Assembly (NCBI GenBank): GCA_031267715.1
Contig: JAIRYQ010000002.1
Location: forward strand, 310,001-374,000
Direction: 5' to 3'
DNA from: Candidatus Endomicrobiellum glyptotermitis
GTDB taxonomy: Bacteria; Elusimicrobiota; Endomicrobiia; Endomicrobiales; Endomicrobiaceae
Length of the DNA: 64,000 nt
Shown here: one piece after another, positions 28,870 to 39,421 of the stretch
Numbering within the stretch: position 1 is the first letter of the stretch
Layout: the number at the start of each line of letters is the position of its first letter
Made by a program: the position numbers and the translations under genes
The notes under the pieces: model-generated
The model's input: the letters and a program-made list of their open reading frames with translations, nothing else
The model's database searches: none
What the model was told of the DNA's origin: nothing

Positions 28870-28941
28870 AGCGGGCGATGGGACTTGAACCCACGACCTT
28901 CTCGTTGGCAACGAGACGTTCTACCGCTGAACTACACCCGC
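28870..28941 (-). tRNA. tRNA-Gly (anticodon GCC)
   Basis: On the minus strand the acceptor GCGGGTG pairs with CGCCCGC (one G-T pair). The anticodon stem TCTCG/CGAGA encloses the loop TTGCCAA (anticodon GCC), and the T arm reads GTGGGTTCAAGTCCCAT. It lies 74 bp downstream of tRNA-Leu. Confidence 0.95.
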
Positions 28942-29015
28942 AAAAGCTTCAACTAAACAAAACACAAACGTTCTCGTTAAATATAAAAGTGTGGAAGGGG
29001 GGTGTAAAAAAACAA

Positions 29016-29097
29016 TGCTGAGGGCGGGATTTGAACCCGCATCCGGTTAAGGACACGCCCCTCAAACGTGCGCGTATGCCAGTTCCGCCACCCCAGC
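29016..29097 (-). tRNA. tRNA-Leu (anticodon GAG)
   Basis: On the minus strand the acceptor GCTGGGG pairs with CCTCAGC, with discriminator A. The anticodon stem CACGT/GCGTG encloses TTGAGGG (anticodon GAG). A long variable arm (TGTCCTTAACCGGAT region) marks a type II tRNA. It lies downstream of secG, the same place as the GAG tRNA-Leu gene of E. coli. Confidence 0.94.
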
Positions 29098-29203
29098 GCG
29101 CAAAAAAAACACAAACTCTATTTATTTTTCTCTTTGCCACAACACACACCACTGGCCATATGCGGCGGCGGTACATAACAGTACTTGATAGAGATACTTG
29201 GCA

Positions 29204-29473
29204 CTATTTAACCACAGATACCATACCCATGCTTACATAAAACTTTGCAAGAAGTAATGAAGTAATCAAAAACACACAAGCCATAAAAACGGTTAGTTTA
29301 TTTATAAAAGCTATTCCTGAAGGAGCACTAAAAATTTGAGCAGTTCCACCTACCCCAAAAATACCCCTGCCGCCCGTAATCCCAGCTCTTCCTGCTTGAA
29401 AAACAACTACAATAATCAACCCAACACATGTCAAGCAGTGAAAGAATCTTAAAGAAAAAAATAAAGTATTCAT
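29204..29473 (-). CDS. secG: Preprotein translocase subunit SecG
   Basis: SecG is the small third subunit of the SecYEG channel. The 89-residue protein has two membrane helices (about residues 8-28 and 62-82) around a glycine-rich loop: VVVFQAGRAGITGGRGIFGVGGTAQIFSAPSG, then INKLTVFMACVFLITSLLLA. It lies 41 bp after pgk and 106 bp before tRNA-Leu. In many bacteria tpiA stands between pgk and secG; it is absent here. Confidence 0.93.
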   Translation of the reverse strand: MNTLFFSLRFFHCLTCVGLIIVVVFQAGRAGITGGRGIFGVGGTAQIFSAPSGIAFINKLTVFMACVFLITSLLLAKFYVSMGMVSVVK

Positions 29474-29514
29474 ATCGGTTTTATTGTACTATAAAATTAT
29501 ACAAAACACAAAAT

Positions 29515-30774
29515 CTACTCATCTACTATGTTATCAGGCATACAACTAATCCCTGGCAACTCTTTGCCTCCAAGAAATTCTAAAGAAGCTCCACCACCTG
29601 TGGAAATATGACTTATTCTTTTTTCCACTCCAGCTTTTTTAACTGCAGCTACAGAATCCCCTCCGCCAACAACAGATACTGCCCCTTTATCAGTCCCTTC
29701 GGCTACAAGTTTTGCGATTCCAAGTGTTCCTTTGGAAAATTTACTTATTTCAAATATTCCAAGTGGTCCATTCCAAACTATAGTTTTCGCAGATTTAATT
29801 ATTTCTGAGAATTTATCTATCGACCTTAACCCTATGTCAACTCCCATAAATCCATCGGGAATCGCTTCATCTAAAGTAGTCTTTACGATAGCATCATTTG
29901 GAATGTTTTTATTTAAAAAATCAACCTTATTTGCAACTACATGATCAATCGGGAGCAAAAAATCAACTTTTCTATCCTCAGCTTTCTTAAAAAGCTTAGC
30001 AGATAAATCAAACTTATCATTTTCAACTAATGAGGTCCCCATACTAACTCCGCATGATTTTAGAAAAGTATGAGCCATTGCTCCGCCAATTATAATTGCG
30101 TCAACTTTATTCAAAAGATTTTCTATGACATCCATTTTATCGGAAACTTTTGCCCCACCAAGAATTGCCAAAAAAGGCCTTATTGGATTCTCAAGTGCCT
30201 CACCTAAAAACTTCAATTCTTTCTCAACGAGAAATCCTACTGCTGCATTCTTGACATATTTTACAATACCTACAGTTGAAGCATGAGATCTATGAACTGT
30301 ACCAAAGGCATCTTGAATAAAAATCTCACCCATTGAAGCAAGTTCCTTCGCAAATGACTCCATTGCTGTCTTATCCTTTTCACCTGATCTAGATTTACCT
30401 TCCTCTTCAGGATAGAATCTGAGATTCTCTAGTAAAAGTACTTCGCCTGGATTTAAATTGCCCGCCGCTTTTTTAGACTGCACGCTTATGCAACCGCTTC
30501 CAATAAATTTAACAGGTCTTCCTAATAGCTCGCTCAAGCGAGTTGAAACTGGCATTAAACTCATTTCCGGGACAATCTTACCTTTTGGCCTCCCTAGATG
30601 AGTCATGATAATTATTGCAGCATTTTCATTTAAAAGATATTTTAGTGTTGGAACAGTTGATGCTATTCTCCCATCATCTGTTATATTAAGATTTACATCA
30701 AGAGGAACATTATAATCAACACGAATCAAAACTTTTTTTCCTCTTACATCAACATCTCTAAGCGTCTTCTTCAT
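29515..30774 (-). CDS. pgk: Phosphoglycerate kinase
   Basis: PGK makes ATP from 1,3-bisphosphoglycerate in glycolysis. The 419-residue protein has the N-terminal substrate motif [13 protein letters not shown], the basic patch residues in MTHLGRPKG and HRSHAS (about residues 60 and 166), [12 protein letters not shown], and the nucleotide site [12 protein letters not shown] with [18 protein letters not shown]. All key residues are present. The gene is second in gap-pgk-secG. A strong stem-loop with T-run ends only about 20 bp before its start codon. Confidence 0.97.
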   Translation of the reverse strand: MKKTLRDVDVRGKKVLIRVDYNVPLDVNLNITDDGRIASTVPTLKYLLNENAAIIIMTHLGRPKGKIVPEMSLMPVSTRLSELLGRPVKFIGSGCISVQSKKAAGNLNPGEVLLLENLRFYPEEEGKSRSGEKDKTAMESFAKELASMGEIFIQDAFGTVHRSHASTVGIVKYVKNAAVGFLVEKELKFLGEALENPIRPFLAILGGAKVSDKMDVIENLLNKVDAIIIGGAMAHTFLKSCGVSMGTSLVENDKFDLSAKLFKKAEDRKVDFLLPIDHVVANKVDFLNKNIPNDAIVKTTLDEAIPDGFMGVDIGLRSIDKFSEIIKSAKTIVWNGPLGIFEISKFSKGTLGIAKLVAEGTDKGAVSVVGGGDSVAAVKKAGVEKRISHISTGGGASLEFLGGKELPGISCMPDNIVDE

Positions 30775-30793
30775 TTTTCACCTCACTAAAACC

Positions 30794-30835
30794 AAAAAAC
30801 CGCCCCATACAGAACCACCTGCATGCACGGTTTTT
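30794..30835 (-). promoter_or_regulatory. Terminator-like hairpin just upstream of pgk
   Basis: On the minus strand AAAAACCG and CGGTTTTT (8 bp) enclose a second stem CATGCAG / CTGTATG (one G-T pair) with loop GTGGTT, and a run of six T follows. The 3' end is 20 bases from the pgk start, leaving no room for a separate pgk promoter after it. It is therefore either an attenuator with read-through or a processing/stabilising hairpin that sets gap:pgk ratios. Confidence 0.6.
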
Positions 30836-30922
30836 ACGCCATTTTCAATATCTAACAAGTAGACTCATCATATTGCCAAGAATTAACAATCAATTGTCCT
30901 TCCTAACTTTCAAGTTTAATCT

Positions 30923-31933
<1,011 letters not shown>

Positions 31934-32064
31934 TTATTTCCTCCCCCACAGACCAGACTTTCACTTAAAACCACACCCCCTCACACACGCACACCAAAAG
32001 CCATTGCACGCACATTTCTGGCCAGTCCAAAAATACTTGGATTAACATGCTGAAGGCATCGATT

Positions 32065-32093
32065 AAGGTACCAGTTATTTTTTATTTTGTCAA
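32065..32093 (-). promoter_or_regulatory. Sigma-70 promoter for gap-pgk-secG
   Basis: On the minus strand TTGACA (32088-32093) and TACCTT (32065-32070) are 17 bases apart. This gives a leader of about 130 bases before gap. The -35 is perfect; the -10 has two mismatches. Confidence 0.5.
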
Positions 32094-32425
32094 ATCGTTT
32101 ATAAATCGCAGATAAGAGTATTATGTGTAGCCAGTTTTTAAAATTCCATTTTCACAACTCTTTAAATTAACTATTTTTAACCACTGTTCATATGTAAATT
32201 TCAATACATATAATTGTAGTGGTACCATGCAACGCGATAGCTTATATGAGGATAATACGAAGAATTGTTTCTAAAGCATATTAGAGTTTGGACATTTTGA
32301 CATATTTTTTTGATACAATAGCGAAATTAGAAATTAGATATATTTGTTAACATTTTGATCTTGTTGATCTTGCAAAATACTAGAAAAAAAAATAATGAAT
32401 AAACCGTATCAAAAGGCATAAGAAA

Positions 32426-34348
32426 GTGAACGTCGCAAAAAAAATTATCTTTCAACACTTGTTAAGCGGAAGAATGGAAATAGGGCATGAAATTGGGCTC
32501 AAAGTAGACCAGACTCTTACTCAAGACGCTACGGGTACAATGGCATATCTACATTTTGAAGCTATGGGTGTCCAAAAAGTAAAGACAAAATTATCGGTAA
32601 GCTACGTGGACCACAACACTTTGCAGTCAGGTTTTGAAAATGCCGAGGATCATAGATTTTTGCAAACTATAGCGGCAAAGTATGGGATAATTTTTTCACC
32701 TGCGGGAAATGGAATATGTCATCAGATACATCTAGAGAGATTCGGCGTCCCAGGAATGACTTTGATAGGATCGGATTCCCATACTCCAACTTGCGGAGGA
32801 ATGGGAATGCTGGCTTTCGGAACTGGAGGTCTTGACGTTGCTTGTGCCATGGCAGGGCAACCCTTTTATATAACCATGCCCAAAATTGTTAAAGTTAACC
32901 TCAAAGGTAGATTGAGAGACTGGGTAAGCGCAAAAGATATAATTCTTGAGCTTTTAAAACTCCAGAGCGTCAAAGGAGGCAGAGGAAAAATATACGAATT
33001 TTCAGGTGAAGGTGTCAAAACTTTATCTATTACTGAAAGAGCAACGATTACAAATATGGGAACTGAACTTGGAGCAATTACAAGCATATTCCCATCTGAC
33101 GATGTAACAAAAAACTTTTTAGAAAAACAAGGCAGGGGAACGAGTTGGATAAAAATTGAACCAGAAGAAAACACAACTTACGATGAAGAAATTGGAATAG
33201 ACTTAAATACATTAGAGCCATTAATCGCTGCACCTCATATACCTGATAACATAAAAAAAGTAAAGGATTTAAAAGACGTAAAAGTGGATCAAGTGGGCAT
33301 CGGTTCATGTACAAATTCATCACTTGCTGATATGCTTTTAACAGCAGAAGTTTTAAAAGGTAAAAAAATAAATAAAAATGTGAGTGTCTTTATTCTACCG
33401 GGTTCAAGACAGGTCCTTGCAATGCTTTCATATTCAGATGCATTATTCAATATTATAGAAAGCGGTGTTAGAGTTCTTGAGAGCGCATGCGGTCCCTGTA
33501 TAGGTATGGGGCAGTCACCCAGGAGTGGCGCAGTATCACTTAGAACTTTTAACAGAAATTTTGAAGGAAGAAGTGGAACAGAAGATGCACAAGTATACCT
33601 ATGTTCTCCAGAAGTTGCCCTTGCCGCTGCCTTGACTGGCAAGATTACAGATCCAATGAAGTACTTTAATAAAAAACCATTAATAGAAATGCCTAAAAAA
33701 ATTTTCATAGATGATGCACATTTTCAGTTGCCACCTGCAGATAATTCAGAGGTAGAAGTTATAAGAGGATCTAATATTAAATCGCTAAACGAATTCACAC
33801 CACTAGATAATAATTTATGTGCGAAAATAGTCTTAAAAGTTGGCGATAACATATCAACCGACCACATACTTCCAGCAGGAGCAAAAATTTTACCTTTAAG
33901 ATCCAATCTTCCCGCAATATCAGAATATACTTTTGCGGCAATTGATAAAAATTTTGTGACAAGGGCAAAATCAACACCAGATGGAGTTATAGTAGCTGGA
34001 GAAAATTATGGTCAAGGTTCTTCGAGAGAACATGCCGCACTTGCTCCGCGATACTTAGGAATAAAAATAGTCTTAGCAAAATCTTTTGCAGGAATACACC
34101 TCGCAAATCTTATAAATTTTAGTATATTGCCACTGACATTTGATAATTTTCAAGATTACAATGAGATTAAACTTGACGATGAAGTCAATTTTGATAACAT
34201 TAGGGACATTATTAAAGAGAATGAATCTATTATTTATACGAAGATCAGTAATATTAAAATTAAGGTAAATTGCAGCTTAACGCAAAGGCAAAAAAACATT
34301 ATTTTTGCTGGCGGACTCTTAAATTGGATAAAAAAAACAACTAACTAA
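32426..34348 (+). CDS. acn: Aconitate hydratase (640-residue, Aquifex-type)
   Basis: Aconitase converts citrate to isocitrate at a 4Fe-4S cluster. The 640-residue protein carries the cluster cysteines in GIGSCTNSSLADM (about residue 295) and SACGPCIGMGQSP (about residues 355-358), substrate residues in IGSDSHTPTCGGMGMLAFGTGG, and the C-terminal swivel domain with GENYGQGSSREHAALAP. It starts at GTG. It is shorter than AcnA (about 890) and matches the compact bacterial type; a homoaconitase or isopropylmalate dehydratase role is less likely for this fused form. No other TCA gene is in the window, so a role in making glutamate precursors is a guess. Confidence 0.9.
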   Translation: MNVAKKIIFQHLLSGRMEIGHEIGLKVDQTLTQDATGTMAYLHFEAMGVQKVKTKLSVSYVDHNTLQSGFENAEDHRFLQTIAAKYGIIFSPAGNGICHQIHLERFGVPGMTLIGSDSHTPTCGGMGMLAFGTGGLDVACAMAGQPFYITMPKIVKVNLKGRLRDWVSAKDIILELLKLQSVKGGRGKIYEFSGEGVKTLSITERATITNMGTELGAITSIFPSDDVTKNFLEKQGRGTSWIKIEPEENTTYDEEIGIDLNTLEPLIAAPHIPDNIKKVKDLKDVKVDQVGIGSCTNSSLADMLLTAEVLKGKKINKNVSVFILPGSRQVLAMLSYSDALFNIIESGVRVLESACGPCIGMGQSPRSGAVSLRTFNRNFEGRSGTEDAQVYLCSPEVALAAALTGKITDPMKYFNKKPLIEMPKKIFIDDAHFQLPPADNSEVEVIRGSNIKSLNEFTPLDNNLCAKIVLKVGDNISTDHILPAGAKILPLRSNLPAISEYTFAAIDKNFVTRAKSTPDGVIVAGENYGQGSSREHAALAPRYLGIKIVLAKSFAGIHLANLINFSILPLTFDNFQDYNEIKLDDEVNFDNIRDIIKENESIIYTKISNIKIKVNCSLTQRQKNIIFAGGLLNWIKKTTN

Positions 34349-34429
34349 ACATGAAATTACTGTAAAAATTATATCTCCAAGTACAAGTGTAGGGATGTGA
34401 TTTATTCAAAAATAATAGGAAATTAAGTT

Positions 34430-35695
34430 ATGGAAAACGATAGAATAAAACAGATGGTTCTACTAAAAGCTATAGCGGCAAAAGAAGCTTCGAGATCACT
34501 TGCTTCAATGAACGCAAATCAAAAAAATAAGGTACTTTCCGCGATGGCTGATGCCTTGCAGCAAAACACAAATGAAATACTCTTTCATAATAAAATAGAT
34601 ATTGAAGCGGCAAAAGAAGCAAAAACTAATTCAGCCCTAATTGATAGACTAACGCTAACAAAAGAACGCATAGATAATATGACAAAAAGTATAAAAGATG
34701 TTATTTTTTTGAATGATCCTATAGGAGCAGTGCTTGAAGAAAGTAACCCAATTGTTGGTCTTAATGTTAAAAAAATAAGAGTGCCTTTGGGGGTTATATC
34801 AATGATTTACGAAGCACGACCAAACGTTACTGTTGACGCTGCGGGCTTGTGTTTGAAAGCTGGTAATGCAGTAATTTTAAAGGGTGGCTCAGAAGCTATA
34901 AACTCAAATAAAATTCTCGCAAAAATAATACATGAAGCTGGACTAAAAGCAGGTATGCCGCCTGGATCAGTACAACTCATGGATACCGTAGATAGAACAG
35001 CTGTACAAGAAATTTTGAAACTCGACAATTTTATTGACTTAATAATACCAAGAGGCAGTGAAGAGCTCATTAATTTTGTAAAAAATCATTCTTTAATCCC
35101 AATTTTATCGCATGGCAAAGGATTATGCCACACATACATAGATAAAGACGCCGACGTTAATATGGCTATAAAAATCTCGGTAAATGCAAAATGCCAAAGA
35201 CCTGCAGCATGTAATGCAATGGAAACATTGCTAATTCATAAAGACATGGCTCGAAAAATCTTACCCAACCTCTGCAAACTTTACAGCGAAGCTAACGTCG
35301 AGTTGAAAGGATGTAATATTTCAAAAAGCATAGTAGATTCAATTAAATCTGCAACTAAGGAAGATTGGAATACAGAATATCACGACCTTAAACTCTCGAT
35401 TAAAGTAGTAAATTCTTTAGAAGAAGCAATATCTCACATAAATAAATATGGGTCAATGCACTCTGAAGCTATTGTCACAGACAATGAACAAACAGCAAAT
35501 GAATTTGCTGCAAAAGTGGATGCAGCAGCTATCTTCATAAACGCTTCAACTAGACTCCACGATGGCGGTACTTTTGGTTTAGGCTGCGAAGTAGGCATCT
35601 CAACACAGAAACTTCACGCACGAGGTGCAATGGGAATTAACGAGCTTACTACCACTAAATACATGGTTAATGGAAATGGTACTACACGAAGTTAA
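34430..35695 (+). CDS. proA: Gamma-glutamyl phosphate reductase
   Basis: ProA is the NADPH-dependent reductase making glutamate semialdehyde for proline. The 421-residue protein has the aldehyde dehydrogenase-like fold with YEARPNVTVDAAGLCLKAGNAVILKGGSEA, LIIPRGSEELI, the catalytic Cys in ISVNAKCQRPAACNAMETLL (about residue 260), and the end EVGISTQKLHARGAMGINELTTTKY. proB is not beside it. It lies 81 bp after aconitase and may be read with it. Confidence 0.97.
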   Translation: MENDRIKQMVLLKAIAAKEASRSLASMNANQKNKVLSAMADALQQNTNEILFHNKIDIEAAKEAKTNSALIDRLTLTKERIDNMTKSIKDVIFLNDPIGAVLEESNPIVGLNVKKIRVPLGVISMIYEARPNVTVDAAGLCLKAGNAVILKGGSEAINSNKILAKIIHEAGLKAGMPPGSVQLMDTVDRTAVQEILKLDNFIDLIIPRGSEELINFVKNHSLIPILSHGKGLCHTYIDKDADVNMAIKISVNAKCQRPAACNAMETLLIHKDMARKILPNLCKLYSEANVELKGCNISKSIVDSIKSATKEDWNTEYHDLKLSIKVVNSLEEAISHINKYGSMHSEAIVTDNEQTANEFAAKVDAAAIFINASTRLHDGGTFGLGCEVGISTQKLHARGAMGINELTTTKYMVNGNGTTRS

Positions 35696-35803
35696 CTCGT
35701 TTTTTTACCATATCCTCCCTCTCCCCAGGAGTCACCAAAAAAAAATAAAAACAAATTATAAATCGTTTAGATTTGTTATAATCACGCGTGAATGGTAAGT
35801 TAT

Positions 35804-36901
35804 ATGAAACTAGGAATTATTGGTCTCCCTAATGTAGGAAAGTCAACATTGTTTAACTCTATAACAAAAGCTAACGCTCGAGTAGCAAACTATCCTTTTT
35901 GCACTATTAGTCCAAATACAGGTACAGTCTTAGTTCCTGACAAACGTTTAGATTTTCTTGAAAAACTTTACAAACCTAAGAAAAAAATTCAAGCAGTAGT
36001 AGAATTTGTAGATATTGCAGGACTCGTAAAAGGAGCGTCACACGGAGAAGGGTTGGGCAATCAATTTTTAGAGCACATAAGGAAAACCTCTGCAATAGTT
36101 CATGTGATAAGATGTTTTGAAGATAAAAGTATTGCTCATGTTACGGGAAGTGGTGTTAATCCATTAAGAGATATGGAAATTATAGAAACTGAGCTTATAT
36201 TGGCGGATTTGGAGTCAATGTCAAAAAAGCTTGAAAAACTTGAAAAAAGTACTAAGGTCAACGATAAAAAAACACTTGTCGAAAAACAGCGTCTTGCAAT
36301 AAGGATAAAAACTCACCTTAATAAAGGAAGTCCTGCTATAAATCTTGAACTCACCACTTATGAAAAAACAATGCTAAAGGATTTTTTTTTAATAACATCA
36401 AAACCCATTTTATACGTTTGTAACGTTTCAGAAAATGACTTGCCTTTAATGGAAAATAAATACACAAAAATCGTGAGGGAAAAATTAAAAAAAAGTCATG
36501 CACAAGCAATAACTATATGCGCAAAAATCGAAGCGGAACTCTGTGAACTTTCTGAAAATAATCAAAAAACCTTCTTAAAAGATTTAGGATTAAAAGAGCC
36601 CGCTCTTAATCGCTTAATAAAATCAGGATATGAGTTACTTGGACTTGCAACATTTTTCACCGCGGGAGAGGATGAAGTAAGAGCATGGACTATAAAGAAG
36701 GGGGTATTGGCTCCACAAGCAGCAGGTACAATACATTCAGATTTTGAAAGAGGATTTATAAGAGCTGCCGTTATGAATTTTGACGATTTAACTAGACTTG
36801 GTAGTGAAAAAGCCGTAAAAGATGCTGGATTGTTAAAAAACGAAGGAAAAGAATATTTAGTTGAAGATGGCGACGTAATAGAGTTTCGTTTTAATGTATA
36901 A
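35804..36901 (+). CDS. ychF: Redox/ribosome-linked GTPase-ATPase YchF
   Basis: YchF is an Obg-related P-loop protein that prefers ATP and binds ribosomes. The 365-residue protein shows GIIGLPNVGKSTLFNSITKA (Walker A), FVDIAGLVKGASHGEGLGNQFLEHIR, the non-canonical NKxD equivalent (YVCNVSENDL), and the TGS-like C-terminus GEDEVRAWTIKKGVLAPQAAGTIHSDFERGFIRA. I choose ATG 35804 (MKLGIIG); ATG 35792 adds four residues. A TATAAT box at about 35774-35779 lies close to both starts. Confidence 0.95.
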   Translation: MKLGIIGLPNVGKSTLFNSITKANARVANYPFCTISPNTGTVLVPDKRLDFLEKLYKPKKKIQAVVEFVDIAGLVKGASHGEGLGNQFLEHIRKTSAIVHVIRCFEDKSIAHVTGSGVNPLRDMEIIETELILADLESMSKKLEKLEKSTKVNDKKTLVEKQRLAIRIKTHLNKGSPAINLELTTYEKTMLKDFFLITSKPILYVCNVSENDLPLMENKYTKIVREKLKKSHAQAITICAKIEAELCELSENNQKTFLKDLGLKEPALNRLIKSGYELLGLATFFTAGEDEVRAWTIKKGVLAPQAAGTIHSDFERGFIRAAVMNFDDLTRLGSEKAVKDAGLLKNEGKEYLVEDGDVIEFRFNV

Positions 36902-37225
36902 AATTGCAAAAACGTATCTTTGATTTTACTTGTGCGATCAACTTCTGTACCCCTCAATCATCCTTGGATTAGATATAAAACAAACATCCAATACATCTTA
37001 CATCTATTTGAATCAAAGTCAATCAGTTTGATTAATGAAATATAAATTTGTAGAATCCTTGTATGAGTCTAGGCCATTTTTTAGTTTTATGAACATGTAA
37101 TTTTGTTCCCGTGATAAAGCACAATGTTGTAGTGCGCGTGGTTGGTACTTTAGTGTAGTGGGTTTTGTTGTGCTAACAGCTTAAACAGGATCTTATGCAC
37201 TTTATTGAAGAGGAGTATAGAAAGG

Positions 37226-38275
37226 ATGAAAAGATTTTTTGTAGTGGTACTGATAGCGACTTTTATGACACTAAACGTTTTTGGGGCACAAAAAGTTGCA
37301 GATCAAACTTTAGCGATAGTGAATGGGGCACCTATTTTCGCATCGGACTTTAACAAATCGTTTACGTTTCTACTTGGAGTGTACAAGCAAACCTTTCCTC
37401 TCGAAGATCAAACAGATCAAAAAATTAGAGAATTAAAAGACTTTGTCCTAAACGAAAAAATTGATGAAATCCTCCTACTGCAAGAAGCGAAGAAGCAAAA
37501 AATTAAGATCTCTAAAAAAGAAATTGATGATAGTATTAGAGAGTTTAAAAAACAATTTAAGGATGAACACGAGTTTAATTTATGGCTTAAAAAAACGAAT
37601 ATAACAACTGTGGATTTTGAAAATAGACTCATATCCACGAGACTCTTAAGAAAAACAGTAGGGCCTAATGTAAAAATGCCAACCGAAAATGAATTAAAGA
37701 CTTTTTATGGTAAAGTTCTTGCGAGAGTAAAAAATACAAAACTAAGTCTTTCAACACATTCACCTGAAGATCGTTTGGCTGCATTTATTGCCGACGATAT
37801 AAAAATGAAGTCTAGCGAATGCGTAAAAGTAAAACATATTTTTATAAGCTGCCCAAAAAATGCAACTAGTTCTAAAATAAAAATAGCACGAGAAAAAGTT
37901 GCAATTGTTAAAAAGGAACTTCAAAAACAACATTTTGCAGATGTTGCAAAACGCTATTCTGAGGACTCACTTTCTAGAAAAAAAAGCGGTGGTTCAGGAC
38001 TAATTATAAAAAATGATAAAAATTGTCATCCAAGCATAAGTAAAGTCGCTTTCAGTACAAGAGTTGGTGATCACACCAAAGAACCTATAAAAACAGAGTT
38101 TGGATATCATTTTATAAGGGTCGAAGGAAAATACGCAGGTAAAAATGTAGCTTTTGATGACGTTAAAAATGATATATCTCGAGCTTTACATAGCTATAAC
38201 CTTACGAAAGCTGTTGAAAATTATGTCCATGATTTAAGATCAAAAGCAAATATTAAAATAAATAATAAGATTTGA
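37226..38275 (+). CDS. surA: Periplasmic SurA-like peptidyl-prolyl isomerase
   Basis: This protein of about 349 residues has an N-terminal signal peptide (MKRFFVVVLIATFMTLNVFG), a SurA N-terminal chaperone part (QTLAIVNGAPIFASDFNKSF; ILLLQEAKKQKIKISKKEI) and one parvulin (PPIC) domain from about residue 200 (VKVKHIFISCP..., FADVAKRYSEDSLSRKKSGG, EPIKTEFGYHFIRVEGK). E. coli SurA has two PPIC domains, so this is a shorter relative. It likely escorts outer-membrane proteins. ATG 37226 has AGGAG 10 bases upstream; a TTG start 7 codons earlier is less likely. pdxA follows by 16 bp, as in E. coli surA-pdxA. Confidence 0.88.
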   Translation: MKRFFVVVLIATFMTLNVFGAQKVADQTLAIVNGAPIFASDFNKSFTFLLGVYKQTFPLEDQTDQKIRELKDFVLNEKIDEILLLQEAKKQKIKISKKEIDDSIREFKKQFKDEHEFNLWLKKTNITTVDFENRLISTRLLRKTVGPNVKMPTENELKTFYGKVLARVKNTKLSLSTHSPEDRLAAFIADDIKMKSSECVKVKHIFISCPKNATSSKIKIAREKVAIVKKELQKQHFADVAKRYSEDSLSRKKSGGSGLIIKNDKNCHPSISKVAFSTRVGDHTKEPIKTEFGYHFIRVEGKYAGKNVAFDDVKNDISRALHSYNLTKAVENYVHDLRSKANIKINNKI

Positions 38276-38291
38276 TAAATGTATGAAATAA

Positions 38292-39209
38292 ATGATTAAA
38301 CCTCGTCTAGCAATTACCTTGGGTGATCCTGCGGGTATAGGTCGCGAAATAGTTCAAAAAGCTGTAAATTCTCCAATTATAAAAAGAATTTGTAGTCCTG
38401 TTGTGTTTGGCGATACGATTTTTTCTGGTCATTTTAGAAATACTGAATTTATCCCATCCTCTAATGACGGAAGTTTATTGAAAGTAGGACGTCCGTCAAC
38501 AAAAGGTGGAATAATTGCAGTGTCTGCGATATATGAAGCCACAAAGTACTGCATGAATGGCAAGGCTTTTGCTCTTATTACAGCTCCAGTTTCAAAAGAA
38601 TCATTTAAAATGGCTGGAGTAAAACACCCAGGACATACAGAGTTACTCGCATCTCTTACTAAAAGCAAAAAAGTTGTAATGATGATGGCTTGTGGAAATA
38701 TGCATGGCGTTATGGTTACAAGACATATTCCTATCGAAAAAATATCTAAAAACATAAAAACAAAAGATATAATTGAAACTGTGAACTTAAGTGTAAGTTT
38801 TCTAAAAAAGATGGGTAAAAAAAATATAAAAGTCGCTTTGTGTGGTTTAAATCCACACGCTGGTGATAATTCAATTTTGGGTTTTGAGGAAAGGAAATTT
38901 ATATTACCAGCATATAAAGTATTAAAAAAAACAGGTACTGATATAACAAAACCAATGTCTGCAGATTCAGCTTGGTTAAAAGCCAAAAATGGACAATATG
39001 ATTTGGTATGTTCGATGTATCACGATCAAGCGATGATACCTCTGAAATGTATTGATGATACGAAAATAGTAAATGTCACAATTGGTCTTCCTTTCATAAG
39101 AACATCTCCCGGACACGGAACGGCATTCGATATTGTAGGCAAGAATAAGGCGAATGCAAGTGCAATGAAGGAAGCAATATTATACACCCTACATTTTTGT
39201 AATGTCTAA
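38292..39209 (+). CDS. pdxA: 4-hydroxythreonine-4-phosphate dehydrogenase
   Basis: PdxA oxidises 4-hydroxythreonine-4-phosphate on the DXP-dependent route to pyridoxal phosphate. The 305-residue protein has TLGDPAGIGREIVQKA, a zinc-binding His in KHPGHTELLA (about residue 118), CGLNPHAGDNSILG (His, about residue 188) and CSMYHDQAMIPLK (His, about residue 243), and TIGLPFIRTSPGHGTAFDIVG. dxs at 54 kb makes the DXP co-substrate of the pathway. It follows the surA-like gene closely. Confidence 0.97.
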   Translation: MIKPRLAITLGDPAGIGREIVQKAVNSPIIKRICSPVVFGDTIFSGHFRNTEFIPSSNDGSLLKVGRPSTKGGIIAVSAIYEATKYCMNGKAFALITAPVSKESFKMAGVKHPGHTELLASLTKSKKVVMMMACGNMHGVMVTRHIPIEKISKNIKTKDIIETVNLSVSFLKKMGKKNIKVALCGLNPHAGDNSILGFEERKFILPAYKVLKKTGTDITKPMSADSAWLKAKNGQYDLVCSMYHDQAMIPLKCIDDTKIVNVTIGLPFIRTSPGHGTAFDIVGKNKANASAMKEAILYTLHFCNV

Positions 39210-39421
39210 AATGTCTAAATAATTACCACAATCTAATTATATGCATTTTATTTGACAAATTTAGAGTATCCATCTCCGTCGAGCTTGAGATTTACAACTC
39301 TTTTTAAACTTGTGCCTATGGCCTAATATTGTAGGACAGCTATATTAACACTTTTATTAAAATTAAAAAAAAAACTAAAAGTAAAAAGAAAATTTTTTGA
39401 CTCTATATTAAAAATTTAAAA

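Noticed and set aside
28949-29176. 75-codon minus-strand ORF over tRNA-Leu
   Set aside because: It overlaps the whole tRNA; a coding shadow.
32287-32322. Promoter TTGACA ... TACAAT before aconitase
   Set aside because: The two boxes are only 11 bases apart, far from the usual 17.
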